From positions 30,580,274 through 30,644,273 of the forward strand of contig NC_054548.1 in NCBI RefSeq assembly GCF_017654505.1: DNA of 64,000 bases, in the 5' to 3' direction. Below the pieces are notes generated by a model. It saw only the letters and a list, made by a program, of their open reading frames with translations. It searched no databases and was not told where the DNA came from. How positions within the stretch are numbered: position 1 is the first letter of the stretch; each line of letters opens with the position of its first letter. The position numbers were made by a program, and so were the translations under genes. Shown here one piece after another: positions 49,433-62,182 of the stretch. The DNA is from Polyodon spathula (lineage: Eukaryota; Chordata; Actinopteri; Acipenseriformes; Polyodontidae).

Positions 49433-51440
49433 CCTCTAAACTAACCTACTGCTGTTGCACCCAAAGTCCCGTCATCATCCTGGAAATTCTGGCCTCTTTC
49501 AGATGGCCTTGGCTGGGCAATGCCTTCACGAGCACTGTTTTAGAGCAAACTCTCTCCTCCTTGATGTCAAAAAAGTGCCCCTCTGTGTAGCATGGAGGTG
49601 CAATTTCCTCAAGCTCTGGCGCAGACGCTTTATGAGCTCCGTGCAACCTCCTCGGGCATGCCCCCTAGTCAATCCGGACCTCCAAATCTGCTTAAATAGA
49701 GCAGCTCATGCATAAACAAGGGTCATCTGCCCAAGGTCACAACTGCTCTTTTAGTCATGAGAAACCAGTTTTTTATCATGATTCTCAAACATGGAAGCAC
49801 CTCGGGCTGGGTACAAAGTTACACAGCTGCAAGGATAAGGCAACGCTAAGCAGTAGATTTAAAAACCTTACATTAAACACAGGAAAATCACACACTGTTC
49901 AGAGACAGTGTCAATGACTTTTGCGATTGAGATATTTTGAGATTGGCACTTGTTGTTCCTTGCAAAATGAATATGAAATAATTTTGAGATGTTGAGCACC
50001 AGTTGTTATTGTCTGAATTAATCTTCCTAATTATCATCATGTATTCTGCTACCAGTCATTTTGAATTGAATATTGAAAGCATCAATGGTAGGAATGCCAT
50101 CAAAGCATGCTTATAAGATCTAAGCTGGTTCCAAGCCATGTGCCTTTACTAAGGTCTTGTAATATTTAAATATTCAGTTGTAAAAAAGCATGTTGACATG
50201 ACTACTGCAATACTTAACACTAATTATTCAAATGTTACCCTTTAAAACATTAAACTGTCAATAAAACATTTTTCTATCAAAATCCTTGACACTGTGACAC
50301 GCTTGCCGGGAGGAAACACGTGTGACTTTTTTACTTTTAGTGATACCAGCAGAAATGGTGAAGACACTCAGACAGCTGTAATATCATCAAGGGTTTTTAT
50401 TAACTGAGGAGAGTGTGATAAAAACAAATACAATAATAATACAAATATTAAAACATTGGTCACTAGTTTTTAATTAAAAACAATTACAAACACAAATAAA
50501 CAATCCATATCTCAGCTGCTTTGACGTCACTACTTTACCGTCTGCACCAATGATGATAGCACTCTTCCCACCCAGCGTGACGTCTGGCTACCCTTACCCC
50601 AATTTAGAATAATTAATAAAATCTTCTTTCTCCTCCAAGGGCACCACCAGACCTTCCCTCAATGGGCAGCACTCGCACCTTGAGGTCACCGATGAATTGC
50701 AATAATGATTATAAAATAATGAATGTATCTTTAAAATGTCATCTAAATTACTTCTAAATCGTTAAAACAATGGGACCCAGAGAGATCCTCACTCTTGCTC
50801 ATCTGTTTCGGGTCAGACCTCGCAGCTGAATCCAAAACGAATACAACACACTTGCTAGTCCCTCCCCCTCTGGTGATTCTAAAAGGTAATAAAACAGAGC
50901 TACTAAAATGACCAAGCAAGCATTTAAGTAGAGAGGCAGGAAAACACTCAACAACAAGGAGCAACAAGCAATATTATGAGATGCTGTCTTGAAGGAAATT
51001 CTGTCCAATATATATGTAAAATAATTAGACACACTAAATACAAATAAAAGAAAAAGGTTCTGCAATAGAGTAGTTATTAAGATCTGCCACATTTTAGGTA
51101 ATTCAAATAGACAACATACTTGAGGAGGTTGTGATGCCTTTGAGTTGCACATAGTGGTCAATACTTCAAAGGATTACAATTGGTTTAAAGTATAAAGTAA
51201 CATATTTTTAAAGGAGATCTAGGGAATATCAAACGTGATATATCAATTATCATTAGTTGGACATTTTTTTAATTTTTATTTTACAACAACATGCTTCAAA
51301 TTTTAAAGCAGTCTATTCGGAAGGTTTGTTTTCTTTCGGAGATAAAATGGAAGCAGTTTTCTAAAAAAAACTTACCCAGCCAGTTAGTCTATAAACGTAA
51401 GAATGGAATTTATCAACCCCAAAGAATTGGTATTTCAGCC
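49433..51440. other. Mostly unassigned; possible LTR fragment at 50293-50860
   Basis: No gene recognised. A segment from TGTGACACGC (50293) carries an inverted AATAAA near 50393 and a change to GC-richer sequence, which is LTR-like on the minus strand, but neither a closing end nor a duplication is certain. The stretch 49441-49700 may be an old coding trace on the minus strand (frame 49446-49646) without a recognised domain. Confidence 0.3.
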
Positions 51441-51444
51441 CATT

Positions 51445-51532
51445 GAATTGAAATGCAAGGGCTGGACTTGAACCACAAACCATTTGGTTCACAGACAAAT
51501 GTCTTCCCATTCAATTGACTAGCAAGTTCTGT
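51445..51532 (-). repeat. tRNA-like sequence (SINE head or tRNA pseudogene)
   Basis: On the minus strand TAGTCAATTGAATGG resembles an A-box region, GGTTCAAGTCC is a near-perfect B-box, and between them CATTTG / CAAATG can pair as an anticodon stem. Acceptor pairing is poor, so it is not a functional tRNA gene. Confidence 0.4.
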
Positions 51533-51534
51533 AG

Positions 51535-51930
51535 TTGAGAGGTAAGTATGCTGTTGTCAGTATTGTCACAAGTAACGTTGAATCAGCTAGGCTGGTCAGT
51601 AAAACACTGGATCCTTTTGTATGGAGAATCTCAGTAGCTAAGGCTCATGGTTCATCAACTGATTCAGATTCAGTTGTATTGAATTTGCCCACTGATGATG
51701 ATAAACAAACTACAAGTTGGGTGCCTGCTGATATGAAAAACAGTGAGTTTTGGCCCCCTACTGTATTCTGGATGAATGGCATTCCTTCTAAAGTGTCTCT
51801 ATGTGAACAGAAAGAGATGAATGAAAGAAATATGTACCGGTCTAGAATGTTTGTGAGAGGCACAGAGTTGGTTCTGACTAACAAAATAAGAGCTAATCCT
51901 CTTGTCATGTGTGGATTTAGAAGTGAGTAG
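51535..51930 (+). other. Unassigned open frame, 131 codons
   Basis: Continuous plus frame starting MRGKYAVVSIVTSN and containing PTDDDKQTTSWVPADM and EFWPPTVFWMNG. The composition is protein-like and the frame is longer than expected in this AT-rich DNA. It ends inside the palindrome at 51914, so its 3' part is not original. No family recognised. Confidence 0.3.
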
Positions 51931-52005
51931 TTTTTCGAGATTTACGATTATACTGTAAATTTACAGTATAATCGTAAATCTCGAAAAACTACTCACTTCT
52001 AAATC
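51914..52005. repeat. Perfect 92-bp palindrome (46-bp arms, no spacer)
   Basis: Arms 51914-51959 and 51960-52005 are exact reverse complements; the centre is CTGTAAATTTACAG. The arm matches 37758-37803 in the larger element. Confidence 0.95.
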
Positions 52006-52274
52006 TTTTGTAGTCATTTTTGTATTACTTTAGTATAAATACATGTTAATTTGGATTCATATGTTGTTTTTTCCTACTTTATGTGAACGAAAAGACACAA
52101 AAGCGCCCGTTTTCTCATTGGAAATAGTGATATTTCAAAATATCACTGTCCTGGTCACAAAAGCAAAGTTTGTGGGGAATAATAGCCATTTTCTATACGT
52201 TTGAGGCATAAGCAATTAGGAAATAACACTTACTACCCAGGAACAAAAAATAAAAAAATTGTTACACGGTGTAA
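51914..52274 (+). mobile_element. Truncated second copy of the unplaced TIR element
   Basis: Bases 51960-52274 are the reverse complement of the left end of the element at 37497: the last codons of its gene, the subterminal region and the inverted end (CTACCCAGGAACAAAAAA to ACACGGTGTAATC). The missing rest is replaced by 51914-51959, an inverted copy of the adjacent 46 bases, so the copy starts with a perfect palindrome. Confidence 0.85.
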
Positions 52275-54128
52275 TCAAATATAATCATAACTGATAGCGT
52301 TGTATATATTTTAAACAACACTCATATACTCAAAGTAACATTATTCTTTTTGTATACACAAATAAAATAAAGGAATAGCAAGGGTCTTGTGAACTATGTT
52401 TCACCTAACTTTTTAGATAGAGGAGGGGTCGAGAAATGAGTGAATGAGATCATAGTCAAATGTTTGGAACAGGTGTCGTATCTTGGAAAGTTATTGGCAT
52501 ATGGCCCTAAATTTTTAGGTTGTTGCATGCCAAAGAAAGATAAGAAGTGTCTTTTACATGTCTTTTACAGTGAGGTACCACAATTAAGACTCAGCTTGGC
52601 AGAGTGAAGTGGTCCATCATTTGCAGATCTCCACAAGACAATTCTGATTCCTTTGTTCACGCTACTTTTCCTTATAATAGGAGGTAAGCATATTATCTAC
52701 AATATTATATCTCACATGTATTGGTTGCATTGCTATAAGGTATTGAAACTATGTTTTAGTTTTTGAGAGAGTGTTATATTGAATGAACTGAAATATAGAA
52801 GTGGGTGCTTTTTTTAGACCACGTGTATAGCTGGCCCCGTGGCTACACAAATACATCTAAGTGTATTAGGTCATTGGCGTGTGTATAGCTGGCCCGTTGG
52901 CTACACTGATACATGGAGATGTATCATGCCAATTGAAGTGTTAATGCTGAATTTGCAACTAACTTAGACCCGCTAATTGTTATTGCATGTTTATGGATTT
53001 TGGTGGTATGCGCAAACTACCTTTCCAATATTAAAAGTATTTTAATAAAGCAAAGGAGCACTGCTCTGATTCGTAAAACTTCAGATGAATGAGTCTTGAG
53101 TGTTTTTCTTGATTAAATAGGGGTTATATGGACATACATACAAGCTTGCCCAGTGCTCAAACATAAACCACTAGGAGTTTATAACATCTCTGTCCTCCTA
53201 TCGTCTCCCCTGAAGTTAAGAGTGTGTGCAGAGTAAATAAAAAAGAGTACGTAAAAATCTGTGAACGCAGCAGACATGACAGTATTATTAACTCATCAGC
53301 TGCTAAGAGGAGATCCATTGTGTCACAGAGCTATTTAAAATCTTTAGCTTGACAAACTCATTATCCACCTTCATTAACACTCTGCTGCTGTATCTGGTTA
53401 CCAGTATCAAGATCATTTGCACAAATGAATTAAAAATCTGAATTATGTTGCCAAATAATCTACTACAGCATTTATTACCATCCAATTAATTGTGACAAGC
53501 TGCTGCCTCACTATTTCTCCTTTTTTTATTTGAGATGAAATATTTGAAGACTTCATCTCAGCTGAATGTATCCAATGCTGTTTGATTAGGTGTGATTGGG
53601 AAACCTGAGCAGCTGGCTGAACTGGAAGTTTTGAATATGGGGCAGATATGGAGCAGTCATTAAATACAACCTGTCTTGTCCATTGTGGAAAATATTTTAT
53701 ACACTTTTTGTTTATAGTAAAGAAGCTGCTCTTTAGTGTAACTTTAAATAGCCAGAAGTCATATCCACAAAAGCAATACTTTCAGAGATAATGTGTTTTG
53801 AATTAAAACTGTTTCCCTGATAACTCCAGCTAAAGTGGAAGTTCTGAATATGGAGTACCAGGCTGATCCTCTGGAGTGTCTCCCTGCAAGGCCTTAGAAG
53901 TCCCCACTGGTTGATGCAAAATCTAAGAGACCATTGTCCAATGTTTGTCAATCCTGCTTCTCTTCCACTGGCTGCTCAATCAATTTGTTTCCCTTTCAGA
54001 TCAATTTATTTTCCTTTCCAAGACTACAAATCAAATCGCACAAGTCTAAACTTTGCCTAAAGCAGCATGACTCAATTGTATTTTAAATTATTAAAATTGA
54101 CCTGCTTTTGTATAATTAAAATACATAA
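52275..54128. other. Non-coding stretch
   Basis: AT-rich DNA with the hairpin-bearing tandem repeat at 52822 as its only notable feature. Short frames have no protein signature. Confidence 0.45.
52822..52928. repeat. Two tandem units with nested hairpins
   Basis: Units start GTGTATAGCTGGCCC and then GGCTACAC at about 52823 and 52881. Each ends in its own hairpin: AATACA..TGTATT in the first and TGATACAT-GGAG-ATGTATCA in the second. The stems differ in sequence but pair within each unit. Confidence 0.6.
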
Positions 54129-54133
54129 TAGTG

Positions 54134-54778
54134 TGTGACGGAGAGTGAATGAATCTGAATCAACAATCTCCCTCTCGACCGGTGAGGGCACTGTACAACA
54201 GGAGCTGCGGGCTTCCTACTGAATGGTTGGGCAGTTCAACCCGGGGACAGTCGGGAGCCGACCATTCATCGCCCTAGTAGGGTGAGCGAAATTTCAGTCA
54301 TGAATTGGAGGAGACGTGATTGAACTAGCTAACGGAGGGGGCGGGGCTTAGGGTACTTTAGGGGGACGTGATGCCGTAATCGGCTCCTTTGTTGTGGTTA
54401 ATGGGAGGAGACAAGGACGGAACCTTGAATGAAGTGTGGGTTCATTGAGAAGTGTTATGTTTGTTTTGCCAGACGGCTGATACGAAGCTGGAGCTGCAGC
54501 GAGAAGCCCAGACCTGAATGCGCACGAGCACCAGCACTCAGAGCACTGCACCTGCACCAGAGCACCCAGTCTGGAGACGTTTTGTGTTTATTATTTCGGG
54601 ACTGCAACCCCTTTGTTTTGTAGCTTGTAATACCCATTGCTGGGTAGAGCCAGCTTTATTATTTGAAACCCGGTTTAAAGGGCATTAAAGAAACCTGACC
54701 GGTAAACTTTGTGTTTGTCCTTTGTTGGAGCACCTCAAATCACCTATACACCGGAGCACTACAAACCACTTTGCTACA
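54134..54778 (+). mobile_element. Solo LTR with perfect 5-bp target duplication
   Basis: 645 bp from TGTGACGGAG to TTGCTACA, flanked by TAGTG on both sides (54129-54133 and 54779-54783). The body is GC-richer than its surroundings, and an ATTAAA signal near 54684 fits plus orientation. No internal retroelement sequence remains. It is a different family from the LTRs at 3406 and 24624. Confidence 0.88.
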
Positions 54779-54783
54779 TAGTG

Positions 54784-57700
54784 TTAGTTTATAGTATCAG
54801 TTACCTTCAGGCATCAGCATATATCTGCACTATCCCATGCCTTCATTTAAATAACAAAACAAGTTGAACAACTGAGCTGTCTCACTGGAAGCCCTTTTCC
54901 AATGCTGGAAAGCAAGGCACTAGAAGGCTAGATTACCACCTGGTGGATGCTTTTCCTAGTGTGTTGGCTGAATGTATTTTCAGTGGTGTATGTTGCATAA
55001 ACTGGACCTCACACAAGCAGCAAGAGGGATGAAGTGCATATATTTGCCAGACAGCTGTAAACATGTTTTGCACTTTCTTCATGTACACTGCTTTGACATT
55101 CATATTTTGAAGTGGAAATCATGAAAACGTTAATTCCACTGAGTTTCTCTGTGTTCTCCAGCTCTTCTAACATATAGAAATGTTACTGTATCTTAGTAGG
55201 TGTCTAGATGGTCAGCCATTTCCATTCCAATGTGTACATGGGCTTCAATATGGTGGTCCACATTTCCAAAATCAAACAAACTTGTACCTGTTCTTATCTT
55301 GAATGTCTGTCTTTAATTAGGTCAAAAGTACAGTCATTGGAAAATTACATTGGAATTCATTATATTGCATACCAGTCCCTGCAGAAAGACAAAATGGTCA
55401 CCTCTGTTTAATTCTTAATATATTCCATACAAATTGTGCTGATTGATTTAAAGACATTCAAGGTCTGCATAATTATGGGCATTCTACATCCACTCACCCA
55501 GGGATACATTCATATAAACCTAGGAAAGAAAGCAGAAAGCAGGAAAATCTCAGTTTGATAGATAACATTTTTGAATGCATTAAGCATTTCTAAACTGTGG
55601 TTATAAAAATCCATAACAGTTTCATGAAGAGTTTGTGAATAGGGGGTAATAGCACCAGGCTGAATTTATTTAGGACACAGAAAAGACATGTTCAGTCTTC
55701 TCTAATAAACCTGGTCATACTCCTGCAGCGGTATTCTATTCAACAGTACACAAAGCAATAACAGTATGGGTTAAATTGAGCATAGATTTGTAACCTGCAA
55801 CACATGTACATCGAAACATCTGCCATTTAAGGTCTAATTTTCCAGAACTAAACCCCTCATCCTGTATTCCCTGCTGTATATCAAATTGCCTCAGAATTCC
55901 ACAGCTCAGAGCTTCTTGATTTATGGTATTTTACATTTATAGGTTCCATATGGAGTACAACATACCTTGAACAAACTTTGACTTTCCTAAAAAATCATGT
56001 GTACTCTATGTATGTAATGTTATAGGTTTCTAGTCCGACAATGTGACTAGTCATTTAAAGAATATGACTGTAAAATACTCCCTGTTGTGATGATACCGGC
56101 AACTCCACGTCCATGTCTACACAATACAAGAGCAAGAGTACAAAACAGGTATGCTTTTTCAGCCACCTCCCTTACGGAAATCTATTTGAGAATAATGTAG
56201 GGAGGTTTTTAAATCCTGGATCGAGGCTTGTGGGCAAACTTTCTGTGTTTTTACAACACAACTGGTTAAATGCAGTACTAAATAGCCCAACACACAGAGT
56301 GAAGTTTAGTTATATGGAGAAAGCAGTCTTCTCCCAGAAAAAAACAAAACCCGAGGCCCGGCTCACACTACACTGGCTTGAGTATAATAAGGTACTGTAG
56401 TGAAATGTTTCAATGAGCGTAGGTATTTTATACATGTATCCCATAAACTTTTTGAAACGTTACTGCCACCCTGCTAAATGAAGAATGACTGTTCTAGTGT
56501 GCTTAGTTTCTCATAGCAAAGTTAAGAATAAAGCTGTTCCTATTCAACTCCACACCATATCTGCAATACTGTACTTCTTGCACTGTTAGAAATGTTTAAA
56601 TTATACACACACATTTGCAACACATAGCTGCCCATCAGTAGTATTAATAGAATTAGGCTAGAACCACAGCCAGTCAATAAACATATTTATATCAACATTT
56701 TTTTTAAGAGACTAGAATCCACTAGCTCCCTCCTCACCCAATGTACAGTACAGTACAGTATTAAAGTAACAATAACTTAACCAATCTGTTCAAATAAAAC
56801 TTTAGCATAAAAAATTAAAAAAAACACTGCAGACGCCAACACAGTCCCTTGTCTCCCTGACTCTGTTTTCAGTCTAAATACCTCCTGGTCTTCTCATATG
56901 CTTTTTTCCTTGAGCATTAAATTGAATCTGCCCAGTAGAGATTTCCAGCCTCCTGGGGGAGTTGGGCGAGTTCAATTTAGTGTCACTCATAACTCTGAGA
57001 AAGTTGTACTATAATTTGAAATCACATTTTTCTTGTTCTTTTGTATTCATGTATACGTCTAGCATGACTCTCAGGGAAAAGTGATTGTTTTTAATTTAGC
57101 AATTCAACAGTATTTAATTGTATGTGCACTGGGTGGAATGAATACATGCACAATAGAGGAACTTGCAATAGCGGTACAATCCACAATCCAGGTGTTTTAA
57201 TAGTGTACCAAAACAGTAACTACGATGTAACTTCTATGCTGTGATTTATGTACCTGTACATTTACTTATGTGAATATTAACTGAAGCAAACTCTGTTATA
57301 TTTTTTATAACATACCTAAATAAATATAACCACACCATACTAGGTTCACAAGAACATTTAATTCGTGTCAAGAAATCCTGCAGATGTACTCCCAAAGTAA
57401 ACAATCTCCTCTTCAGTTTAATTAGCAATGCTATGTTTGACACTGATTTACAAGCCTATGGTTCAACTACATAAATAATAAAAAACATAAAAGTATGAGC
57501 GCAAAACTGGGACATAAGTAGACATTCTCTATTAAGAACTGATCCTAGCAAGTTGGCACCAATGCAAAGCTGCTGTTAACCTTTTTTGGTCTCTGTATGT
57601 GAATATAAGGAAAAACAGAGCTGAAACCACAGAGTTACACCACTCCCAGAGGATAATGAAACAGCAGAATGATTAAATCTGGTTGTAATTTGCTTTCCAC

Positions 57701-58229
57701 CGATCTGCAGATGTGTAAAATGGCTGAGTAGTCAACTTCGCTCTTTACTGGTTTCCTGAGTTTTGTCTTTATATGGGTTGGATCAGTGCCCTTGAACAAA
57801 AAGAAAGAAAAAAAAAAGTTTAGTGTTCAAACTCTCAAAGTTGCAAAACAACTCTTGACCTCAAGGGTTGAGTGAACAAAATCATTTCAGAAACCTGTAC
57901 CTGTCATGCACTTTAGGAGTTAAAATGCATTTAAAGGTTGCTCTAGTTTCTGATGTTATCCACATCCGACTAGATTACATTACAGACTGGCTACAGGCAG
58001 GTGTATATTTGTTTATTACTGTGTATTTACTCATCCATGCACTTTGGGAGTAATGTACAGTATATACCAGGATAGACTATTACAAGCTACTGGACAGTTG
58101 CAGTCCCACAATACAATTTAGGACAACAATATGTCAAGCTATCTTTATGTTTGGCTGTTTACCATAATAATAGCACCTGATACCACTCCTTCTCTGTTAC
58201 TGAACAAAATGTCAAAATTCAAAATGAAT
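54784..58229. other. Long non-coding stretch
   Basis: AT-rich DNA. A 95-codon frame at 56113-56400 has no recognisable domain. No RNA genes or clear repeats seen. Confidence 0.5.
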
Positions 58230-58231
58230 TA

Positions 58232-59674
58232 CAGTGGCTCTCAAAAGTATTCTCCCCCCTTGGACTTTTCCACATTTTATTGTGTTACAACATGGAATCA
58301 AAATGGATTTAATTAGGAGTTTTTGCCACTGATCAACACAAAAAAGTCCATAATGTCAAAGTGAAAAATAAAATCTACAAATTGTTCTAAATTAATTACA
58401 AATATAAAACAGAAAATAATTGATTGCATAAGTATTCACCCCCTTTGCTATGACACCCCTAAATAAGCTCTGGTGCAACCAATTGTCTTTAGAAGTCACA
58501 TAATTAGATGAATGGAGTCCACCTGTGCGCAATTAAGGTGTTTCACATGATTTCTGGTTAAATACACCTTTCTCTGGGAGGTCCCACAGTTGTTTAGTAC
58601 ATTTTTTAACAAAAACTACATCATGAAGACAAAGGAACATTCAAAGCAAATCCGGAATAAGGTTGTTCAAAAACACCAATCAGGGGTAGGATATAATAAC
58701 ATTTCCAAGGCATTGAATATCCCAGTAAAGAACAGTAAAGTACATTATTAAGAAATTGAGAGAATATGGCACAACTGTTAATCTGTCTAGAACAGGCCTT
58801 CCTCAAAAACTGAATATCTGGGCAAGAAGGACACTAGTCAGGGAGGCCACCAAGAGACCTAAGGCAACTTTAAATGAGTTACAGTCTTCCACAACTGAGC
58901 TAGGAGACACTGTGCATATGGAAATAATAGCTCAGGTGCTTCAAAAAACTGGCCTTTATAGGAGAGTGGCAAAAAGAAAGCCATTGTTGAAAAAAACATA
59001 TCAAATCTTGGCTAGAGTTTGCCAGAAGGCATGTGGTAGACTCTGCATCAGGGCCTGGAAAGCTTGTGAAAGAGGGCAAAATGGATGCAGCAAATTACAG
59101 AGAAATCCTGAAGGGAAACCTGCTGAAGTCTACAAGAGACCTGGGACTTGGGAGAAGATTTATCTTCCAGCAGGACAATGACCCCAAACATACAGCCAAA
59201 GCCACACTGGAGTTGTTAAAAACAAAAAGATCAATGTCCTGGAGTGGCCCAGTCAAAGCCTGGCTCTCAATCCAACTGAGAATATGTGGAAATAGTTGTA
59301 AATTGCTGTTCACCAAAGGTCCCCATCCAACTTGACGGAGCTTGACAAAAAAGAATGGGCAATAATTGTAGTGTCCAGATGTGCAAAGCTGGTAGAGACT
59401 TATCCAAATAGACTCATGGCTGTAATTGCTGCCAAAGGTGCCTCTACCAAATATTGACTCAAGGGGGTGAATATTTATGCAATCAATTATTTTTGGTTTT
59501 ATATTTGTAATTCATTTAGAACAATTTGTAGGTTTTATTTTACACTTTGACATTATGGACTTTTTTGTGTTGATCAGTGACAAAAACTCCTAATTAAATC
59601 AATTTTGATTCCATGTTGTAACACAATAAAATGTGAAAAAGTCCAAGGGGATTGAATATTTTTGAGAGCCACTG
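58232..59674 (+). mobile_element. Tc1-like transposon with both inverted ends, internally deleted
   Basis: 1443 bp from CAGTGGCTCTCAAAAGTATT to its complement at 59674, with TA on both sides (58230-58231 and 59675-59676). The inverted ends run over 150 bp (TTATTGTGTTACAACATGGA and AAAGTCCATAATGTCAAA recur inverted). Transposase traces begin near 58623 (NKVVQKHQSGVGYNNISKAL helix-turn-helix), continue at 58756-59030, then jump at about 59025 to GPGKLVKEGKMDAANYREIL and [16 protein letters not shown]. About 250 bp containing the first catalytic Asp are missing. NPTENMW-type Glu lies near 59275. Confidence 0.9.
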
Positions 59675-59676
59675 TA

Positions 59677-60705
59677 AGATCATCATGAAGCTGGATGAAA
59701 GGGGCGGACTCTAAAATGTTCCTTCTTATGCAATGTATCTGTCAGAAACTATTATTAGATGTAAAGTTCAATAGATTTCTCCTTTCCTGTATTTTGAGCC
59801 AGGTTCTCACTGTGGTTTAGGCAAAATCTATTTGCTTAGTCCGACTGTGCCTTTCAAACTTTGATTGTACTCTTGAAGATCACAATCATTACTCAGCACC
59901 AAGAACAAACGCTGCCTCCTTCAGAGTCAAACAGCATCCTGACAACTGACGAGGGTAAACACCAACTCTTTATAAAAAACAATTAAAGGACATGAAACAG
60001 CAGATCGGCATCACTGTTTGCTTATTTCAAGTATCAGTGCCAGACACAGGTTGAAAAAATTGTTTTTATATTTTCCAGAAGGTTGATGTAATATTAATGA
60101 ATTATAAGAGGCATATAAAACATAACCTGCATCACAGAAACAAGTTAACCTGTACCCCTGCTGGATATACAGCATGCTGCAGTGCATCCTCCTTACATCC
60201 TTTAAATGTGCTTTGGGTTCCTGATTTATGTGCCTGTTAACATTGATATAACTCTTCACACGTCAGTAAGTCATGAAGCAAAGTCACTCAAATTCTGAGC
60301 CAAGGTTGAGCTGTCTTTAAAGGATCCTGAAAATATATTGCAATGCCTGCCTTCATGAAAGCATATTAGCAAATTAAAGCTGGGCAACTGAAAAGTTAAT
60401 TCCACTTTGCCCTTCACTTATCCAAAACCGGCAGCAGCAATCTCTGTGATTGGTAATGTGGGATAAGCTCTCTACCAAGCATCTTATCGGCTATTTTGTT
60501 CCAATGTGTCACAAGCAGGCACTAATCAGCAGGTTCCAGGACTTGATGATTTGATGAAACTGAATATATTTTTGGAATCCCTGTAGCTTTAAAAAACATA
60601 CTTGTTAACTCACAGTCAGAAACAGTTTATCTGAAAAATTATTCAAAACATGATCCACGGGACTCCAAGATGCCTCACAAGTGGTCGAGAGGGAGAGTTT
60701 GCATA
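59677..60705. other. Non-coding stretch
   Basis: AT-rich DNA with no recognised gene, RNA or repeat. Confidence 0.45.
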
Positions 60706-60835
60706 ACAGGGTGACCAGATTTTCAAAGCTCAAAACCAGGACACATTGTTAAATAATTGATAAGACTAATTAAACCTGTTAAATATAGGCTATGTAATGG
60801 TTATTTAAATAGCCAACCTCTCAATGTTAGTATTA

Positions 60836-60837
<2 letters not shown>

Positions 60838-60870
<33 letters not shown>
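60838..60870. repeat. Poly(T) run of 33
   Basis: Thirty-three consecutive T on the plus strand, inside the hAT-like element. Confidence 0.95.
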
Positions 60871-60874
<4 letters not shown>

Positions 60875-60978
60875 CAGCTAGCTCAGTAGTAAGGTACATT
60901 CCCTTGTGTTTTAATTTGTGGCAAATTACGTTTAACATGTATTATATCATATTGCTAACTTTTATAATATTTATATTT

Positions 60979-60985
60979 TATTATT

Positions 60986-61055
<70 letters not shown>
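60979..61055. repeat. (ATT)n microsatellite
   Basis: About 25 ATT units with one interruption near 61025. Confidence 0.95.
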
Positions 61056-61283
61056 GAATTATGCAGATTGTCATTAAAAATACCTTTACGTTTTGTTGTT
61101 TTTCTTTCTTTCTTTTGTTATTCAGTGTATCAGGATGCTTTGTCTATTGACGTTGTTGATGTGGTTTAACCTGGTGGATTCAGGTGCTTACAACTTCTCT
61201 CTGCTCTGTCTGAGCTAAATCCTGCGAGAACTGAACAGCTACAAAATTACCATATAACACATAATTGTAGATTCGTATTGAAT

Positions 61284-61321
61284 ATAAAATAAATGAAAAC
61301 CCCTGGTGCACTGAGGAATAA
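61284..61321 (+). repeat. Short dispersed repeat, copy 1
   Basis: TAAATGAAAACCCCTGGTGC and the following ACTGAGGAATAA recur in inverted orientation at about 63413-63448, identical over more than 30 bases. The flanks do not match. Confidence 0.8.
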
Positions 61322-61504
61322 GCACGTATGTTTGTGTTAATCACTCTATAAAAAGAATGCTCTTGATTACCCAAGTACCTTTATGTTGTTTTCACTGCAG
61401 GTGCCATAAACTAAGTTATATAGGAAGTGGTTGTTGACAATTTTGATTAAAATGTCAGGACACCGAGACCTTTGATGGAAAACCGGGGCTGTCTGGTCAC
61501 CCCA

Positions 61505-62180
61505 CATTGGCATCAGCCTCCCAATTCAATGACTGAAAAATAATGGACACAAATATTGCTCATACATACATTATTGTAATAATATGAAAGAAAACCTACA
61601 TTTAAGAACTTACCTAAAGTATCAAAGCTACAAATAACAGTGAATACAAGGTTCAAAGAGTTTGTGGTCCATTTACCATGACGATGAGGATAAAGGGTTT
61701 TTATATGTGAATGTACAGTACGCAGCACTGATGCCGGGAGAGACTAATATAAGCATTGTTAAAAAAGCAGTTCCCCAGCACACAGCCATGAAAATGGAGG
61801 GGTTTAGAACTAGGACTAGTCACAGTAGAGGTGCCCGACAGACAGCAAACATGCCCCACAAAGGGCTCAGAATTGAGATCTGCTCTTAACAGATTTTCAA
61901 CAGAAAAACAGAAGCTGCCTAATGCTGAGTGAAGCAAGCACATGGAGTTGAAGATTTGTATGTTAGGATTTTAGAATATAAAAAAAGAAAAGGACGTGAT
62001 CATAGGAGGGTTGAGTTGGAGAGGTTTAAGCCTCCTGTTAACACCATAAAGCAACTATTTGAATCACGTGTTTGGATTACCACAGGACACTAAAGTTTAT
62101 CAATATTTAACCGGACTACACCAATTGTGGAATTACAGTGACATAATATACACATTTTCAAATACCTTTAATTAAAGATG
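61505..62180. other. Non-coding stretch
   Basis: No recognisable gene or repeat between the hAT-like element and the next Tc1 fragment. Confidence 0.4.
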
Positions 62181-62182
62181 TA

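Larger units (their letters stand above)
60709..61503. mobile_element. hAT-like non-autonomous element
   Basis: The left end reads CAGGGTGACCAGATTTTC and the right end is the complement of GGGGTGACCAGACAGCC; both then carry a GGACA motif about 20 bases further in. About 0.8 kb lies between them, holding a 33-T run and an ATT microsatellite but no transposase. CAGGGTGACC-type ends occur in hAT elements. No 8-bp target duplication could be confirmed. Confidence 0.45.

Noticed and set aside
51445..51532. Functional tRNA gene
   Set aside because: The B-box and an anticodon-like stem are present, but the acceptor stem does not pair and the loop has the wrong size.
54348..54637. Short open frames on both strands
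   Set aside because: They lie inside a solo LTR and show no domain.
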